Positions 12,276 to 26,648 of a stretch of 64,000 nucleotides of DNA are shown piece after piece. Numbering within the stretch: the first letter of the stretch is position 1; each line of letters starts with the position of its first letter. Source of the stretch: Dasyornis broadbenti (taxonomy: Eukaryota; Chordata; Aves; Passeriformes; Dasyornithidae); assembly GCA_013397935.1 (NCBI GenBank), contig VZRN01006406.1:1178001-1242000 (forward strand), in the 5' to 3' direction. A program made the position numbers and the translations under genes. Below the pieces are notes generated by a model. It searched no databases and had not been told where the DNA came from. It saw only the letters and a program-made list of their open reading frames with translations.

Positions 12276-15200
12276 AGACTGGGGTACCATGCTTGTAATT
12301 TGTGGCAGCTCACATCCTCTGCCCTGCAGGGGAAAGTCCCGGTTCTGTCCATATTTACTGATGTGGTCACACTGGACTGTGCTGGAATATCTGAACCATG
12401 TCCATCAATGTGCAGCAAGGAGATTAATAAGTAAGAACAATTCCTCTCCAGAAGCAACACAGGCAAGCTCCATCACACTTAGATACTTCTGTCTTTTAAT
12501 TAATGCTAATAGGTTCTTTCTGGTCTGGAGCAGCCTGCCTTACCTACATGGACCAGCTGCTGGCAGCCCTTGAAAACCCTCTGGCAGAGTAGCACTAGCT
12601 GCACTCCTTCTTCCAGATGCTCACTGGATCCAAGAAAGAGAAAAACACAAATTAAAAGGTCACTTTTCCACATGGACAACTGCTATCCTTGCCGAGAAGA
12701 TCTTCTATCAACTCAGATAAGGAAAATGGAGAGAGGAGGTGAAGTATAGAGCTCCAAGGGAAAACACTCCTCACTTCCAAAGAACAGGTTTCTGTCTGCC
12801 TCTCTTTTCCACAAGCAGAATTAATTCAAATGTACCACGTGGTTGTAAAACACAATAGTATAAAAAACAGTCAGGAGTTTAAATACTGCAAATGTAATAT
12901 AAGCTTTGGGGACAGAGGAAAATAGGTGGCGGTCTGAATTTTCACAGTAGAAAACAGACCTTTCCAGAGGGTAATCTCTATTAGATTGAGGAGGGATGTT
13001 AGAGTAAATTGCCAGTGCTAAGCAATTTTCTGATCTAAGGCATAGGAGGTTTATAACAGCCCCATGTGCTTTGGTTTAGATCATTTAGTCTGTTTTGCTA
13101 GCAAATATCACCATGTGCTGAGCAGCTAATTTTCAGCAAACCTTGCTGGAGTCATGAGGGAGCCAGGTTTGTTCTGTGCTTTAACTTCATCAAAACACTT
13201 TCGTTGTTTTTTCCTTTTTTTTTTTTTAATTTTCCCCTTTTTTTGACTGAAGCACTGCAAATACTCTGATCCCAATCTGAAGAAACAATCTCACACAGCA
13301 AACACCAGCTTCAGTCCCTGGCACCTGCTTTGCACGCTCCCAGGTCCCACTTGGCAGGTGCTTCGGAGGAGTCATGATGACACATCAATCACTCCAACTC
13401 CCTTGGTGCCTCCTCAACATCTACATCAGTTCCTTCATATGCAGAGCTTGGAGCGGAGTAAACCCAGCGCTGTTACACCCTGGCTTTCCAACCTGCAGCT
13501 TCCCAGACAGTTATCCTTCTCTCCCATGCGCTGTAATTGGCCTTGGAAACCTGCATGTCTTAATTTCTGGGCCCCAGCCCAGCTCTTGGTGAAAGTTCAG
13601 TGCATGCCAAGGTCACTCCAGCCCTCTGCATCCAGCACGGAGGGAAAAAGAGGAAAGGCTCCTTTTTCTGTGGGTGTAATCACATTTCTGACACTTTCAA
13701 GTCATTCATTTGATGAGAACAGGGCAATTAAACCAGCTGTGCTGTGCCCTTTGTTTCAGGAGAGCCTCCTCCTCCTCCAGCAGCATTTTGGAGAGCCTGT
13801 GGCCAGCAGAGGATGCAACTCAAACCCCTTGGGTCTGGATCCTGCCCACAATCCCACCCAGCCTCTGTGGATCTGGCTCACTTGGAGGGATTTAGACAAA
13901 CAACAGGGCATGGCTGTGCTGTGCCTAATTGATAGTAATGTTAAAAGACTGATTGTAATTTGAATGCTAATTAAGGAAGATAGTTATTGATTTTAACGGG
14001 AGACAGAGCAGGCTCTTGCACATCTACCACATAATGAGAAAGTACTGGGGTTGCCGTCAGTGCCGGGGAAACCATCACAATAATAATGTGCTGAGAAAAA
14101 TGCAGCTTCCTCTTGATAAACCTTTACCAGCAGCAAGAATGGCACTAAAGAAGAAAGGATTTTCTGTTCCCATCCCTGGGAAGTTAACTCTTTCTGTATC
14201 ACTCACCATAGTTAGAACAACACTTACAAACCCCAGTAAATACAAATATGGATGTTAGGAGGCCGCCCACCACTAAGTTAAGATGTTTGTGTAAAATGTT
14301 GTTTTCTCCCCACTCACAGCACTCAAAATTCTCAAATTTTAGTACAAAATTTTGATTTAAAAATTCTTTACTTTTAGTAGGTTTAGTGTGAGCTGAGCTC
14401 AGCCGTCCTCTGATAGTACTAATTAAAGTTTCAGCACCCAGCATCCACAAGTCAGCACACAGTCCATGACTTCAGGGAAATTTAGAGAGAACATTATTTT
14501 ACAGTGACATTAGGAACTAAGTATTTGGTTTACAAATATTTTTCCCCAAAATTAAATGCCATAAGATTACTCCTGACTGTCATTTTCACTTCTAGCAATT
14601 CATCTTTGATTTATTGCTCCCTTTTTTAATAGCAGAGGGGGAGAGGAACGGGGTGTTCAAATTCCACTCTACCAAGGTCCTCGCAAACAAATAAGAGCTC
14701 AAAAATCCATAAAATTGGCCATTGTCTTTCAGCTGCAAAATCCATGTCCCATGCCAAGAATTATCACAACAATAAAAACTTCTCCATCTTTATTGCTACA
14801 GAGCATATGATTCATTGCAAAGTTTCCTAGAGATATTTATATTTATGCACATGACTCCATGTTGACCAGAGAGGGTGCAAAATCTCCAACCCCCCTCTCT
14901 AGTCAAATTAGATTTCTCAGCTGAATCATTGAGATTATACTTCGATTTTCAATGCTGGTTGCTGGCATTTTTATGACAGTGGCTCTGGCTTATTAACAGA
15001 GCATATTGAAACCAGCTTGGTGATTTTTCCCCTCCTTCTTTTTACTCTGTTATACCAAAGAACATTTATTACTTTTTGATAAAAGATGCACACCCCTCCC
15101 TCAGGAGAGGGGCACTGAAGCAGGATGAGATGGCTTCTGCCTTTGTCACTGTCTCCAGAGTACCTGAGGAAGGGCAGGAACTGGAGTGTAATCATTCAAT

Positions 15201-18200
15201 AGAGTGACAAAATACAGGGCTGAAGGAAAAAAGCCTAGATTAAATAATTCTTCGGTGTCCCTTATGTCTTCATCTATTTCTCAAAAGGCATTATGTGCAA
15301 AGCAGAAAATGGTATTACTTTTTCGTATTAATAGCAGAGATGAATCATCTAATGCCATTCAACAGTTGGAACTAATATCAAGATTCAGGTTTCACAGCTG
15401 GCTGTAAGAGAGACAGGAAGAAAGCTGCATAGATCAGAAAATGTGTTGGGGAAGATCCCTGTCCAGTCCCTTAGTCTGTGACTTCCTCTGGATCTTGGAA
15501 ATCTAAGCTCCCCCTTTAGAGCACTCAAATTTAATTCTTGTTCTCTTGAACGCTAAACATCCAGCAAGAGCATTTTCAGGATATGCAAGGAAGGTGGTGT
15601 GGGCTTGCTGCCATGTAGCCAGTCTCCAAAACCCCCACAAAACCTTTGGAAGGATGATGACAGGGTCCTCCTGGGTGTTCAGAGCATCTTGTCAGGCCTG
15701 CAGCAACCTCCTGGTATCACCATGAATGCTCCAAAGAGCCAGGTGGTTGCCAAGGGTGCAGCCCACCAGCCCAGCCTGCCATGGACTCTGTCCAGGGACC
15801 ACCTCCTACAGCCCCCTGGCCCCAGGGATATGGCAGAGTCTCCATGCACCTCTGTGGGATTTGGAGGAAGTCTGGGGCAAAAAATGGCTCTGGTGCAAGG
15901 CATGAGTAGGTCTATTGATAATGTCAAATTGCTCCCAAAGATCTGTGTGTTCACTCAGGATTAGAGACTGAGGCATCTCTGCCTCATGGATCATTCTTCT
16001 CCCACACCCAGAGGCTGCCTGGCCTCCACTTCCATCCATGTCCCACCAATCCCTGAATAACCACATGAAGTGGCACCAAGGTGTTGATGCCAGTTTGTCT
16101 AACAAACGAGACCGTGAAGCACAGAGGAGCAGGAGCTGTTCCCTGTGAGGTTCAGCTGTTTCTGCCGCAGGGGTGGCGCTCCAGGTACAAACTGCCACAG
16201 ACATCTGTGCTTAATCCACCTGCATAACCAGTCAGCTTTTTGGAAAAAGCCTGGACGTGAGTCCATTAGTCCAGGACATTCTGACTAATCATGAGAGGGG
16301 AGACAGAGGGAACAGCACACAAGAGGAGTATGAGCAGTACCATCTCCAGAGCAGGAAGAATTAATTGCTTACATCCCAGTTCTCTCTGAGTTGCGGAAGT
16401 CACTGTGAGGGAAGGATGCCCACGTTTCGCAGAATGAAGGTGTGTAAAGCCAGGGTCACCTTTCACAGCAAAACTTCATAGAAATTAGATGACAGCCCAA
16501 CCGTGCTAAGAGTTTCTCCACATCAGAGGTTTTGAATCGCGGCGGAATAATTCCAGCATCTGTAATTAGCGCTTCCATTAAATTCTTCGTTGCTCTCATA
16601 TTAATTTCAGGATTTTGGAACTGTCAGGAGCATTATTAAGGGACGCTATCCTTGTCAGGAGCTGCAAATAAAATTTGAGCTTCTGATTAAAAGTTTAGGG
16701 CAGCCCTCATTATTTCCTGCATCAGAAGAGCAGTCTTTTTGGGCTACCCTTTCAGTCAGTACTGTTTCATAATGGAGGGTCTCTAATTATTTCTGCCTCA
16801 GAGCTATTAAAAAAACCCTAAAAGACAATTTATTTCTCACATGCTCCTTGGTGAAGCCAAAAACAAAAATTCCCATTTGTTTACAGAGCACGAAAGACAC
16901 AGTGACACTGGGAAGGTGTTGGAAGAATCAGTGTTGAGTTTTCCAAATTACCAGCAAACTGGACCAACGAAGGCACTGGGAATTATAAGACAACATAACA
17001 AGGATTAACTGTCCCTCTTATGAAGAGCCATGTGCAGGATGTGGCATCCTGGAAACACACAACAGACTGGGGGCAAACACATCCAGGATATGTGTTTCCG
17101 TGGGCTTCAGTACAATTATTTTGGCTTTAAAAACAGTCCCAACTTCCTGACTCCGGATCCAGCCATGCCCCCTGCACAGCCCCAGCCATGGGAACAGGGG
17201 AGGGGGGATTGTGGATTTTGGATGGGGAACAGGCATCATGTGGAAAATCAGGTATGGGAAATTTCTTAGAGAAAACCTGGCCACCCTGTGCTACAAGGCT
17301 GCACCGCCTATGTGCAGTTTGCATGCACTGAAAAATAGGTGTACAGGCTGAGAGGGCAAGGCAGGCTGGGGCTGGTGCCACAGCAGGGCTGCTCTGGGGC
17401 TGAAATCAGGGCTCCACACCAGAGCAGCTGCAGGGTCTACAGCCAAGTATTTACCAGGAAATAAAGATTTGGATGAGCTTAACATCATTGCAAACTCCTG
17501 TCAAACTTGTGTAATTGTTAACGTTGGAAATGGAAGATTGAAAAATTAAAATGCCTTATTTGAGAAATAACAAAGAAAGACTTCACTCCAGAAGGAATTT
17601 CTCTCCAGAAGGATGTTTTGGTTTGGAATTTATGCTTTTGTTGTTTAATACAAATTGAAATCCTCTTTCTATTAAAAAACCCCCATGAATTTGGGGGCTT
17701 GAAAAGCATTTACCAAACTTGATTTTTCCATATCTTTCCATGCATACAGACAGTTGACAGCATTTTCTTTTCCTTTGGGCAGTAAATAAAGAAACTGACT
17801 CTTAATCCAGTGAGCTGCAGCTGCTTTTTACTCCTTCTGAAGCCAAGCATCTCTGAAGACCGAGTTCTGTATTCCCTTGGTTACTTTTTAATTACACTGC
17901 AATAAAATTGCAAGGAATCTAATCTTGCCAGACGAAACCAGGGGACTCTGTGGAAGGTGATGGGGGTTCAGCTATTTCACACACTAATTACACCAGCACA
18001 GGCCCTGCAATACTGTGCTATTTTTATTCATTCATGAAAAAAAAAAAAAAACCTCTCTCGTCTAGATCTGAGTGACTGCTATTTCATTCTCAAAAATAGT
18101 CAATGCACTCTTCATTTCACAAAAAACAGCTGCCCTCTTCTGTTCCCAGGGAATATTACTACTTTTCAAAATCCTAGTGGGTGTGCTGTTGAAATCAAAA

Positions 18201-21200
18201 TAAAATGCCATCACTCTGCCTGCCTCAAAGCAACAACCCAATCTCAATAAAGCACTTCCACCTTTCTTAAAATGGCTGGAAAGGGGGCAATATTAAATAA
18301 GAGCTTGAAATATGGGTCTAAGGAGGGAGTTGTTTGGGATTTCTAAAAGTATGTCTGCAGTGCCATCAGGAGGTGTGATCACAGCATAGGAAAGCTGGGC
18401 TGAGCTGAGGCCAAGCTGGGTAAGGCGGTACAGCCACTAGGACAGGTGGACACTGGGGCATGGATGTGGGGAGAGGCATCCCACGTGCATCTTTCCTGGA
18501 ACAAAGATTCACCTGGGATTCCTCCTGAGAGCATCCTGAGAGCTCCAGGCACCTGTAAGAGTCACCACAAGATGTTGTCACCTCTGTGACCAACCCTCTG
18601 GTTGCAGCCAGAATTTCAGAGCCTCGACCTGGCTGAGGTCCGATGGGAATTCTGCATCCAGGAGGCTCAAATACACGGAAACATGCAGCCTTCTCAGGGG
18701 CTGCAAGACTTCTGTAATTTTTTCTCTTGATTTTCTGGATGCCAATTAGAAAACCACAGTCTGAATCTGCAGTGGGTGTGAGGCTGGACAGTGCTGCCCA
18801 AGCAGCACATCACAGCCCACAGCAAAGCTGCTGGACCTGCAGGAAGGTGGCAAAATTGGAGCCTGGGAAGGTGGGTACCAACTAATAGGAGTTATTTTTG
18901 AGTTATGAATTACTGTGACCCATTTCCTCCAAAACTGGCCTCAGCTCTCTATTGTTCTCAATTTTCCAGCTACCAAAGCCATCCCTCCAGGGAATAAGGA
19001 TTAAACACTTGTTAGAGAATTTCAGGAGGGTGACTCGTCATCTCACACCATGACTGTTCACTCGTCTCCTCGGTCCCATAAAATGCATCATAAAAATGCC
19101 TTATTTCCTGCCCGGTAAAGAAGGATCAAGTGCATCACTGCATTTACATGAACATCCAGGACAGTCAGATTTGCCACATGTATTACACCATGAACACTAT
19201 TTATCTCCTTGAAATAGGGATGAATCCAGTCATCCCACACTTGCTCTTTCCCCAGAGAGTCAGGCAAGATTCCACTGAGACAGAGAAACAAAAGGATTTC
19301 TCCAAGGTCCCATTTAAAAAAAAAAAAAAGCAGTGGCTCAAATAGGTGAAGGTGGAACAAACAGCTGTTACTTGTTTTGTGCTCTGCAAGGAAAGCTGGG
19401 CATGGATGCTGGTAAAAACCGGCCTCTTCTTGTGCAGGTGGAAATCTTTTCCAAGTAATAGAGCCTGCCTGGACCTCGGGCACCTGGCCTTGTACATGAT
19501 GAAACTAACAAGATTGCCCCCCAAAAAGCTACATTTCATCGCCAGTTTAACTTCAGAGCACGAACCTCCACTGCAGCTGGTGATTTGCGTTTAGAAAGGT
19601 AATAAAATAAAGATAGAAAAAGGGGAGAGAAACCGGATGGCTGCACTCCTCCTCAGCTTGGCTCTGGGCTGGCACAGCCCTGGCATCTCAGAGTCCCTGT
19701 TTTGTTTTTCCTTCCATGGGCTTTCCATCCACACCAATTCACTTTACCCATTCCTCTGTCAGCAATACATTTCCATGCTTTGAGGATGTAAAAGTTAAAC
19801 TCTTTGGAAAGAGCCTCAAAGCACACAAAGCAGACGAAGAGCTAACACTCGTTTAACCCTTCAAAGGCTTAATTAGGGTAAGGTGACAATTTGCTTCAGT
19901 CATACAGCAAGTCTATGGAAGCAGAATGCTGCAGACATGATTTTTTCACGCTGCTGTAGGTGGAACCAGCTGTATTGGGTTAAAGGCAGCATTTCCAACA
20001 TAGATAAGTCATTTCTAATAAACAGAAATTGGAAAAGCCTCCAGCATCGAAACAATATTAAAGATTGAATCCTTCTGGGAAAGGCATGTGATACTTGTCT
20101 GGCAAAATTGCTGCCAGCCATTCGACACTATAATTGTAGAACATTAAGTTTCATCCCAAATGCCAAGCATTAAGTGATGCTCCTGCATGACGTGACACAG
20201 CTTCACTTCCTTCTGGAGGAAATCTAGATCAACTTCAGCAGCACCTGCTGAGCACAGGGTGACCTCAACCAGTCTCCAGAAAGACATTCAAAATTTGCAG
20301 TTTGACTGTGGCACTGCAGCACTGAGATGATTTTGGCTTTCTGTATGGAACATGAAGCTTGAGACTGGAACCAGTAGTGTACCCTGGTAGCAGCAGGGGA
20401 CTGTAGTCTTTCATTTTGGTGTAGGCAGTTCAGGCAACCCCTGCTCTGTGCAGAGAATGGTCCTGGATAGGCTCAAAGGCTACAACTGCACTCACTGCAG
20501 TTGCCCAACCACATGCTAATGTCTTTCCTTGTAGGGTTAAATTCTGTAAAAGACTAACTCACTTGGGGGTGTAAGCCTTCTTTTCAAAGACAACTTGCAA
20601 ACAGATTTACGAAAACACTACAGCAATTTAAAACATCTGCGGAGGTTTATGAAAACACCCAAGCAGATTAAGGTGCCAAATGTTTTTTAACGTTACTCGT
20701 GGCCTATGCTGGTCTTGTGTCCCAAGGCTGGCGGGATCACCCAAGGCAACTTCGAATTTTCTGTCTCTTTATTTCTATTCTTGTTTCTTCCACTGATTAT
20801 TACTTTCCCTCCTGGGATGTGTACATATATTCTCTTTTAAGTATGACAGCCTGTGATCTGGACCCAACGTGTTTCTTTGGGTGCTTATATTTTAGGGACG
20901 CATGCTCTGATTTGGAAGACCTGTGCTGTATGCACTATGGGAATATTATGTTGTATGCCAATGACAATAAATACTGGCTGGCATTTTCCAGCCTCAAAGC
21001 TCTCATGAACCATTGCAGGGAGCTTGGCTGCTCATCCATTTGCCACACAATTTGTTAAGTGGGCAGCCTGACACTGGCAGCACCACAGCTTCATTTTCTC
21101 CCAACAGCTTTAGGACACCATTTCTTAAATCAAGACAAAGCCTTTGAAGTCAGTGAGCGGAGAAGGCAGCGCTGGCTTTGTTACAGCAATCAGAAATGCA

Positions 21201-23952
21201 AGTTGAAAGCGTGTATGCTAATTGCCAAGACTGCTGCCGTATAATTAGCATATACAGTCTGTACCCAAATTAAGAAGAACTCCCTTGGAAGCTTCTTATT
21301 CCCTAATACATCCCCAGTTTGTCTATACATATAGCTGAGCTCTGCCCCACCTTTGCGTTTCTCAGCAGCTGTGAGGAGCTGTGTGAAGATCAATGCTAAT
21401 CTAGTTTAACCAGGTGTCTGCAGAAATCTGTCCCATGTGTTAGACACTGGGCAATGCCTGAAAGGGCTGCAGGCTGATGTAACTGCCTGTCAAGAAACCT
21501 GTAAAGAGGAGACATGCTGCTCCATGCACCCACCCTGACCTCCCAGTGCCTCTCTTTGTGTTCTGCTCACCTGCAGCCCCTGATGCTTCAAAGCTCCAGG
21601 TATGTGGATACAGCTTACATTTCAGTAACGGTGTCGTGTCCTCTGTGCTGACACCAGGCTAACAACAGCCCACCCCAAGGACAGGGGCTTAACCCGGCCT
21701 GCTGCGTTTGGCCTTTGTGGGAAGAGAGAGCAGGGGAAGGCGCAGACTGCTCAGCTCTGCAGAACGATCCTGAGCCTCTGCATCCTGCTTCTTGTCTGGG
21801 ACTGCAGGAGACCAGCCTCGAGGAAAGGCTAATACAAATGGTCAGCAGTGCAGCTCGGATCTTATCAGACTTTATTTCAAGGGTATAATTGCAAATACAG
21901 CAGCTGAACACCCAGAGTGTCTTGGGACTGTGGGATCGGCAAAAGACAGATTGGAACTATCCACTGCCACCTCCTTACCGCCTCACTTTTATATTCCTAG
22001 GGTCACCACAACCTTGAAAATGTCTCTTACTTCTATTTATATTTTTCTTCTGTTAACACTTTTCTTCATACTTTTCAATAATACCCACTAGAAACAGGGA
22101 TTTGCACGATAAAAGCCTGTGCTTCACACAACTAAACATTAAATTGAGAAGGTGTCCTGTCAATTGCACTTCTGTGACTGTGTGGCAAGGTAAACCAAAG
22201 ATACTCTGGTCAAAAACAGACCCTCAAAAACACAGTCACCATGAGCAATCACAAGAGGAGGCATGAGAAGCATTCAGCCCTCATGCCTGGGGACCTTGGT
22301 GCCAGCTACCAGAACTGACCAGCAGGATGCACGGCAGCCCATAACCCCACCTGACATAAAAAAATGCAATATCCTGGATGAATGGCATTGTTCCTCTGAC
22401 TCAATTCAGACCTGCTAATCCAAACATGCTCTGAGTATCACCAGCTTTTACAAACAGAAGCTACTTGTCCAAGACACCCACGTATTGGGTGGTTTGGCCA
22501 CTTCCTAATTAAGCTGCTGTTGAGATGCTGCAATAAAGAGCTACTGGAAAATGATCTCTAACAATTAGTGGACAATACCAAGGAGGAAGAGTCCTTAAAG
22601 GGACGTGCAAGCACGTACATGGCAGAATTTGCCCCTTGAGGTTAGTGAGACCACAGCCAGCCCTGCCTCACACAGGAGCCTCCCCCTTTGCTAAAACAAT
22701 CCCCACCTCTACAGGTTCACAGAGAGCAAAAGGAGTTATGGTCATAAATGACACCTCAGGCTTCAAACTCTCCAGTCAGCTGCAATCAGAGATTTTTGGC
22801 ATCATGATACTGTTTTCACAAGTCCCTTAATTCTGAAGTATTCTTTCCAGACTCCTCAAAATATCAGGTGTTAAGCTATATGTCATCATCTCTTCCAGTG
22901 CACAGGGATTTGACCATTTGACTTTTTTTTCATACCTATGTTTCAACTTTTGTGTTTTTCACACTATTGGTCACGTTGCATTTAGTTAAGTACATAGTCT
23001 GGATTCTTCAGGTAATTCCTGCACAAAATTCCACAGACACACCGAATGCAGAATATTTTATTTATCATGCAACTGTGTTCATTTCTTCTTAGAACCTACT
23101 CCTTGTTCTTTCACTCACAGTGCCTTTGCACCTTGATACTGCAAAACAAGCCTTAGATTAATATTTTTTTAACATCTTTATATGTACTGCAAACACCTGC
23201 CATGTCCTCTAGTCTCAGATAACACACTGTGGATAATCTTCCTATCTCTCTTTACCCTCATGTAATGCCAGTGACTTTAGACAGCTCTGCTCCTGTTTCA
23301 CACAGGGAGAGAAGTGAAGGAAGCCCAGTGGAATAAGGCCAGTCGAGAGCACATCATTCCCTGAAGGATAGGCCAATGAATCCTTGGTATTATCTGTTAC
23401 AACAGCTCATTACTATTCCAAAATAGAGAAGCAGCCTTCAATCCAAATGCTTTAGGAGAACCAGAAGTAGGAATAAAAAGAATTTATGTGAAGGGGACAC
23501 AATGAATACAGAAGAGCCTCCAAACCTGTGCTTTGTAAACCTGCATCCTTTACAATCCTCCTAAAAGTTGTTGTTTTTCCACTAAGGTTTAATGGCAGAA
23601 GCAATATTGGAAGATCTCTCTGCCAGGATTCATTATTTTTAAAGCACATGCTAAAATCCTAATGCTTTATAAAGCCACTACATGAACAATGAAAATCCTA
23701 CTATTATTAATCAAATTGGTTTTAAAATCCAGTCATTTTCATCATCCTGTGAGTCGGGAGGCTGGATGGAAATGAGGCAGGGACAGCAGCTTGGTATTTA
23801 AACGCCTTGTGTTCAGTCTTCCTTTTTAGCCATAGACTTTCTGGACAAATAATTCCCCCCCCCCAGGTTTTACTTTCTCAGTTGCACAGCATTGCAGGAC
23901 AACTATGTGAAATCCTTAGACACCAGGGCAATTGCAGAAGCAGGCAGAGGGC

Positions 23953-23970
23953 TATTTATTTATTTATTTA
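23953..23970. repeat. (TTTA)n microsatellite
   Basis: A short perfect tetranucleotide run, TATT/TTTA repeated about 4.5 times, in intergenic sequence. Confidence 0.9.
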
Positions 23971-24020
23971 AAGGGCTAAATTATACATTTAGTCTTTGAT
24001 TTTCATCTTTTTAGTGTTTT

Positions 24021-24043
24021 ATTTGCTGAGTAGCTCAGCAAAT
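24021..24043. repeat. Perfect inverted repeat, 10-bp arms, 3-bp loop
   Basis: ATTTGCTGAG at 24021-24030 is followed by TAG and then its exact reverse complement CTCAGCAAAT at 24034-24043. It could form a tight hairpin or a palindromic protein-binding site. Nothing around it identifies a function. Confidence 0.85.
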
Positions 24044-25210
24044 GCCTGTGACTCTCAATTAGGTTGCCTGGGTTTCTGTGTGCCACTGTGGTTTTTGGCT
24101 GCACCAAACCGCTATAGCATTGATATAAAACACAATTACCACACGTAAGTATTAAAAAGGCAGTGCTTTAACATCTCATAATGGGGACATGCTGCTTTGT
24201 ACAGGTTTGGTCATCCTGGAAACCAAACATAACACAGCCTGGATGGACATAAACAGTGAAGGGCTGGGTAAGATTTAACATTAAACTGCACTTACAAGTT
24301 TTTATGACTCTATTTACTCTAAGTGAGAACACATAAAGCCTCCAGCATCTCATTGCTAGCACAGAAGAAGCCACCTAAGCACTGAGGCAGCCCTCATTCC
24401 AAATGGTGAATCAGGATAATTCCACCAGTGTCAGTGTTCTCTGTGAGGGTCCAATGCCTTGAATAAGAGAAGCCAGGGGAGTGCAGGGACACATCCCTCT
24501 TCACAGTTGCTTTTCCACCCAGAGCTATGTCTCAACAGCAGTCACACCCCCTAACTGGTTTTGGTGTGTCCCCAGGACACTGCCCTTGAGGTCAACAGCT
24601 CACTGCACCAACAGCAAGGTTGCAGCATCACAGAAGGGCAGTGCTTTGCTCTTACCTCAGCTGAACTTTAAAAACCCAGATTTTCTCTGCTTCCAAAGCT
24701 CCATTCAGAATGTCCTTTCTGTTTGGAAAGTCATTTATGCTGCATAAGCATATGCTCTTCTGGAGCCCTCTAGTAATGAAAGGGGGAAAGAGCCCTCTGG
24801 TAAAAAAAAATGTGCAAATGTAAGTATCAGGCTCAGCTTGTCCCCACCTTTTCTCAGTTAGAGTTGAAAGTCAGTCCGTGGTTCAGCCGGGGGCTGTTGC
24901 AGAGCTTGTGATGTCCACTCACGGGAAAGCACAGACAGAAACAGAGCCTTCTGTGTCCCTCCTGGTTCCCATCCTGCCAGATGCTGAGCACTCCCAGTCC
25001 CTCCTAAAGCCAAGACAGTTCTCAGCTGGCTTTCAGTAATAGCTGGAAGTACACTGACCCTCCTCCAGAGTAACAAATTCTTCCCTGAATTATACTTCTT
25101 TATCAGTGTGTGAAAACATATTTGCGTAGTTGCACTCAGACACGCCCAGTCCAGCCATGAGCAGTAGCAATACCAGACACTAGGGCTGTACAATGGTAAG
25201 AGCAAGATGG

Positions 25211-25216
25211 TTTATT
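25211..25216 (-). terminator. ZMAT3: Candidate distal poly(A) signal (AATAAA) for ZMAT3
   Basis: The plus strand reads TTTATT, so AATAAA on the sense strand of ZMAT3. It is preceded by a U-rich run and followed, some 40-50 nt downstream, by a GT-rich stretch (TAGTGTCTGGT), the usual arrangement for cleavage and polyadenylation. It is the last of a cluster of four signals. Confidence 0.45.
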
Positions 25217-25565
25217 ATATAATGAAGAAGGAAAAAAAAAAAAAATTTCATCAAGTATTCCCGCACGGGGGTCAGTACAATATAAAGGAAATAAGGAAAA
25301 ATGTACAAAACAACCTGACAAGAAGGCTCTAGATGAAACATGTTCAAAGCACTTGCAAATGATGTTGCTGGACAGATGCAGAAGGAAATTCAATCAAGTA
25401 ATTTCTCCCCTGCAAAACACGGACTGAAAAACTGATTTTATTTTCAAAAATCCAATTCTGTCCTTACCTGCAGATATTTCAGGTAAGAGGACACAATTTT
25501 AGCTGTGATACATTTTTTAAAGGAGATTCCCAGAACTCTGTGGCCACATTTATTTCAAAGTGGAT

Positions 25566-25571
25566 TTTATT
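25566..25571 (-). terminator. ZMAT3: First canonical AATAAA downstream of the ZMAT3 stop
   Basis: TTTATT on the plus strand is AATAAA in the ZMAT3 direction, about 4.75 kb after the stop codon. Two more lie at 25549-25554 and 25437-25442. Any of these could define the main mRNA end. Confidence 0.4.
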
Positions 25572-26648
25572 TTCCCTTCCAACTTCATGCAGGTGGCAAA
25601 GCCCAGCTCAAAATAACAGAAGCTTAGCCACTAACTTCAAAGAAACCAGGTCCATGCTCCATTTTCGGTTATCCTTTGGCAACAATAGCATTTGTTTTTC
25701 CATAATCAGCAACAGAGCTCCATTTCATCCAGAGCATCCTTGTATATATGGTTATAAAATTGAAAAAAAAATAAAATACCACAAAACAAAAAACACATAT
25801 AAGAGAAAATATCAGCAGTATGAAATTCCTGGAGGTTTTCAAGGCTTGCTCCTAACTCAACTAGAGTCAATGTATTTCAAACTATTTCAGCTGAAGCAAG
25901 ACCAAATCCTTACAGAACCAGAAACACAGTCTTCAAAAAGCAAAACTGTAAGTGTTGTAATCCAAACAGAGGAAAAAAAGACAAACTTCAGCAATGTACC
26001 TTGCCTGGCCCCAGCCAACATAATATCTTTGCCTTGGGTATTTTTCAGTCCTGACCTGGGCAAGATTCCCATTGGTTACAGTGAGAGCATTACTTAAGTA
26101 ATGTAGCAAAAGGACATCATGCATTAGTAAGCTAAAATATGAATCCATGCTTATGGCAATAGTTTTCCCTTCTAATGCCCTATAATGGGCATCTAAGAAA
26201 GGAAACAAGACAAGCAGCTTTACAGAAAAAAAATCTGCATTTTGTTACATTGATGACCATCCTAAGCAACTCCACAGAAGTTTTCAGGGTTCCTTTCAAT
26301 GTGCATGAAAAAAGCAAAAAGTCAAAAATAGACCAATGTTAGGCAAGATTGTAACAGATTTACTCATTAGTGCAGAATGCAAAACAACAGCCAATGCTTA
26401 ATACAAACAAAATAGTATCACTTTCGTACTCCTCACAAATTCATGGATTCCACATGGTTTACTTCCTTGCCTTAAAAGAAACGTTTAAATGAAGCATGAA
26501 CTTTGTGTCTCTAAAAATATCTCGAGTTAGCAAAGCAACCATTGGAGGAAAAAGAAATTGGAAATGGACATTTAATAACAAGTTGCAAGGAAATCCCCAT
26601 TTTGTTTAGCATGAAAAGAAACAAAGATCCACGGGTTGGATTTGGTTT

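Larger units (their letters stand above)
12276..25189. other. Intergenic sequence downstream of ZMAT3, no gene recognised
   Basis: No supported coding exon was found. Open frames such as those at 13358-13963 and 20699-21058 on the plus strand lack homology, splice context and domain features, and I treat them as chance. Stretches around 13900-14000 and 16530-16680 are AT-rich with several TAATTA/ATTAAT motifs and might be noncoding regulatory DNA, but this is only an impression. Simple repeats and a short hairpin near 24 kb are listed separately. Confidence 0.55.

Noticed and set aside
13358..13963. 201-codon plus-strand open frame
   Set aside because: Overlaps other open frames on the same strand, has no recognisable domain, and no exon-like boundaries are evident.
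20699..21058. 119-codon Cys-rich plus-strand open frame
   Set aside because: No family resemblance, no signal peptide or repeated Cys pattern, and no flanking exons. Consistent with chance.
1..25000. Searched for exons of KCNMB2, the expected neighbour on this side
   Set aside because: None of the open frames carries the beta-subunit transmembrane segments or Cys-rich loop, so the gene probably lies outside the window.
25540..26097. 185-codon plus-strand open frame
   Set aside because: Low-complexity, Lys/Ser-rich translation with no domain, lying antisense in the AT-rich presumed 3' UTR of ZMAT3. There is no promoter or splice context.
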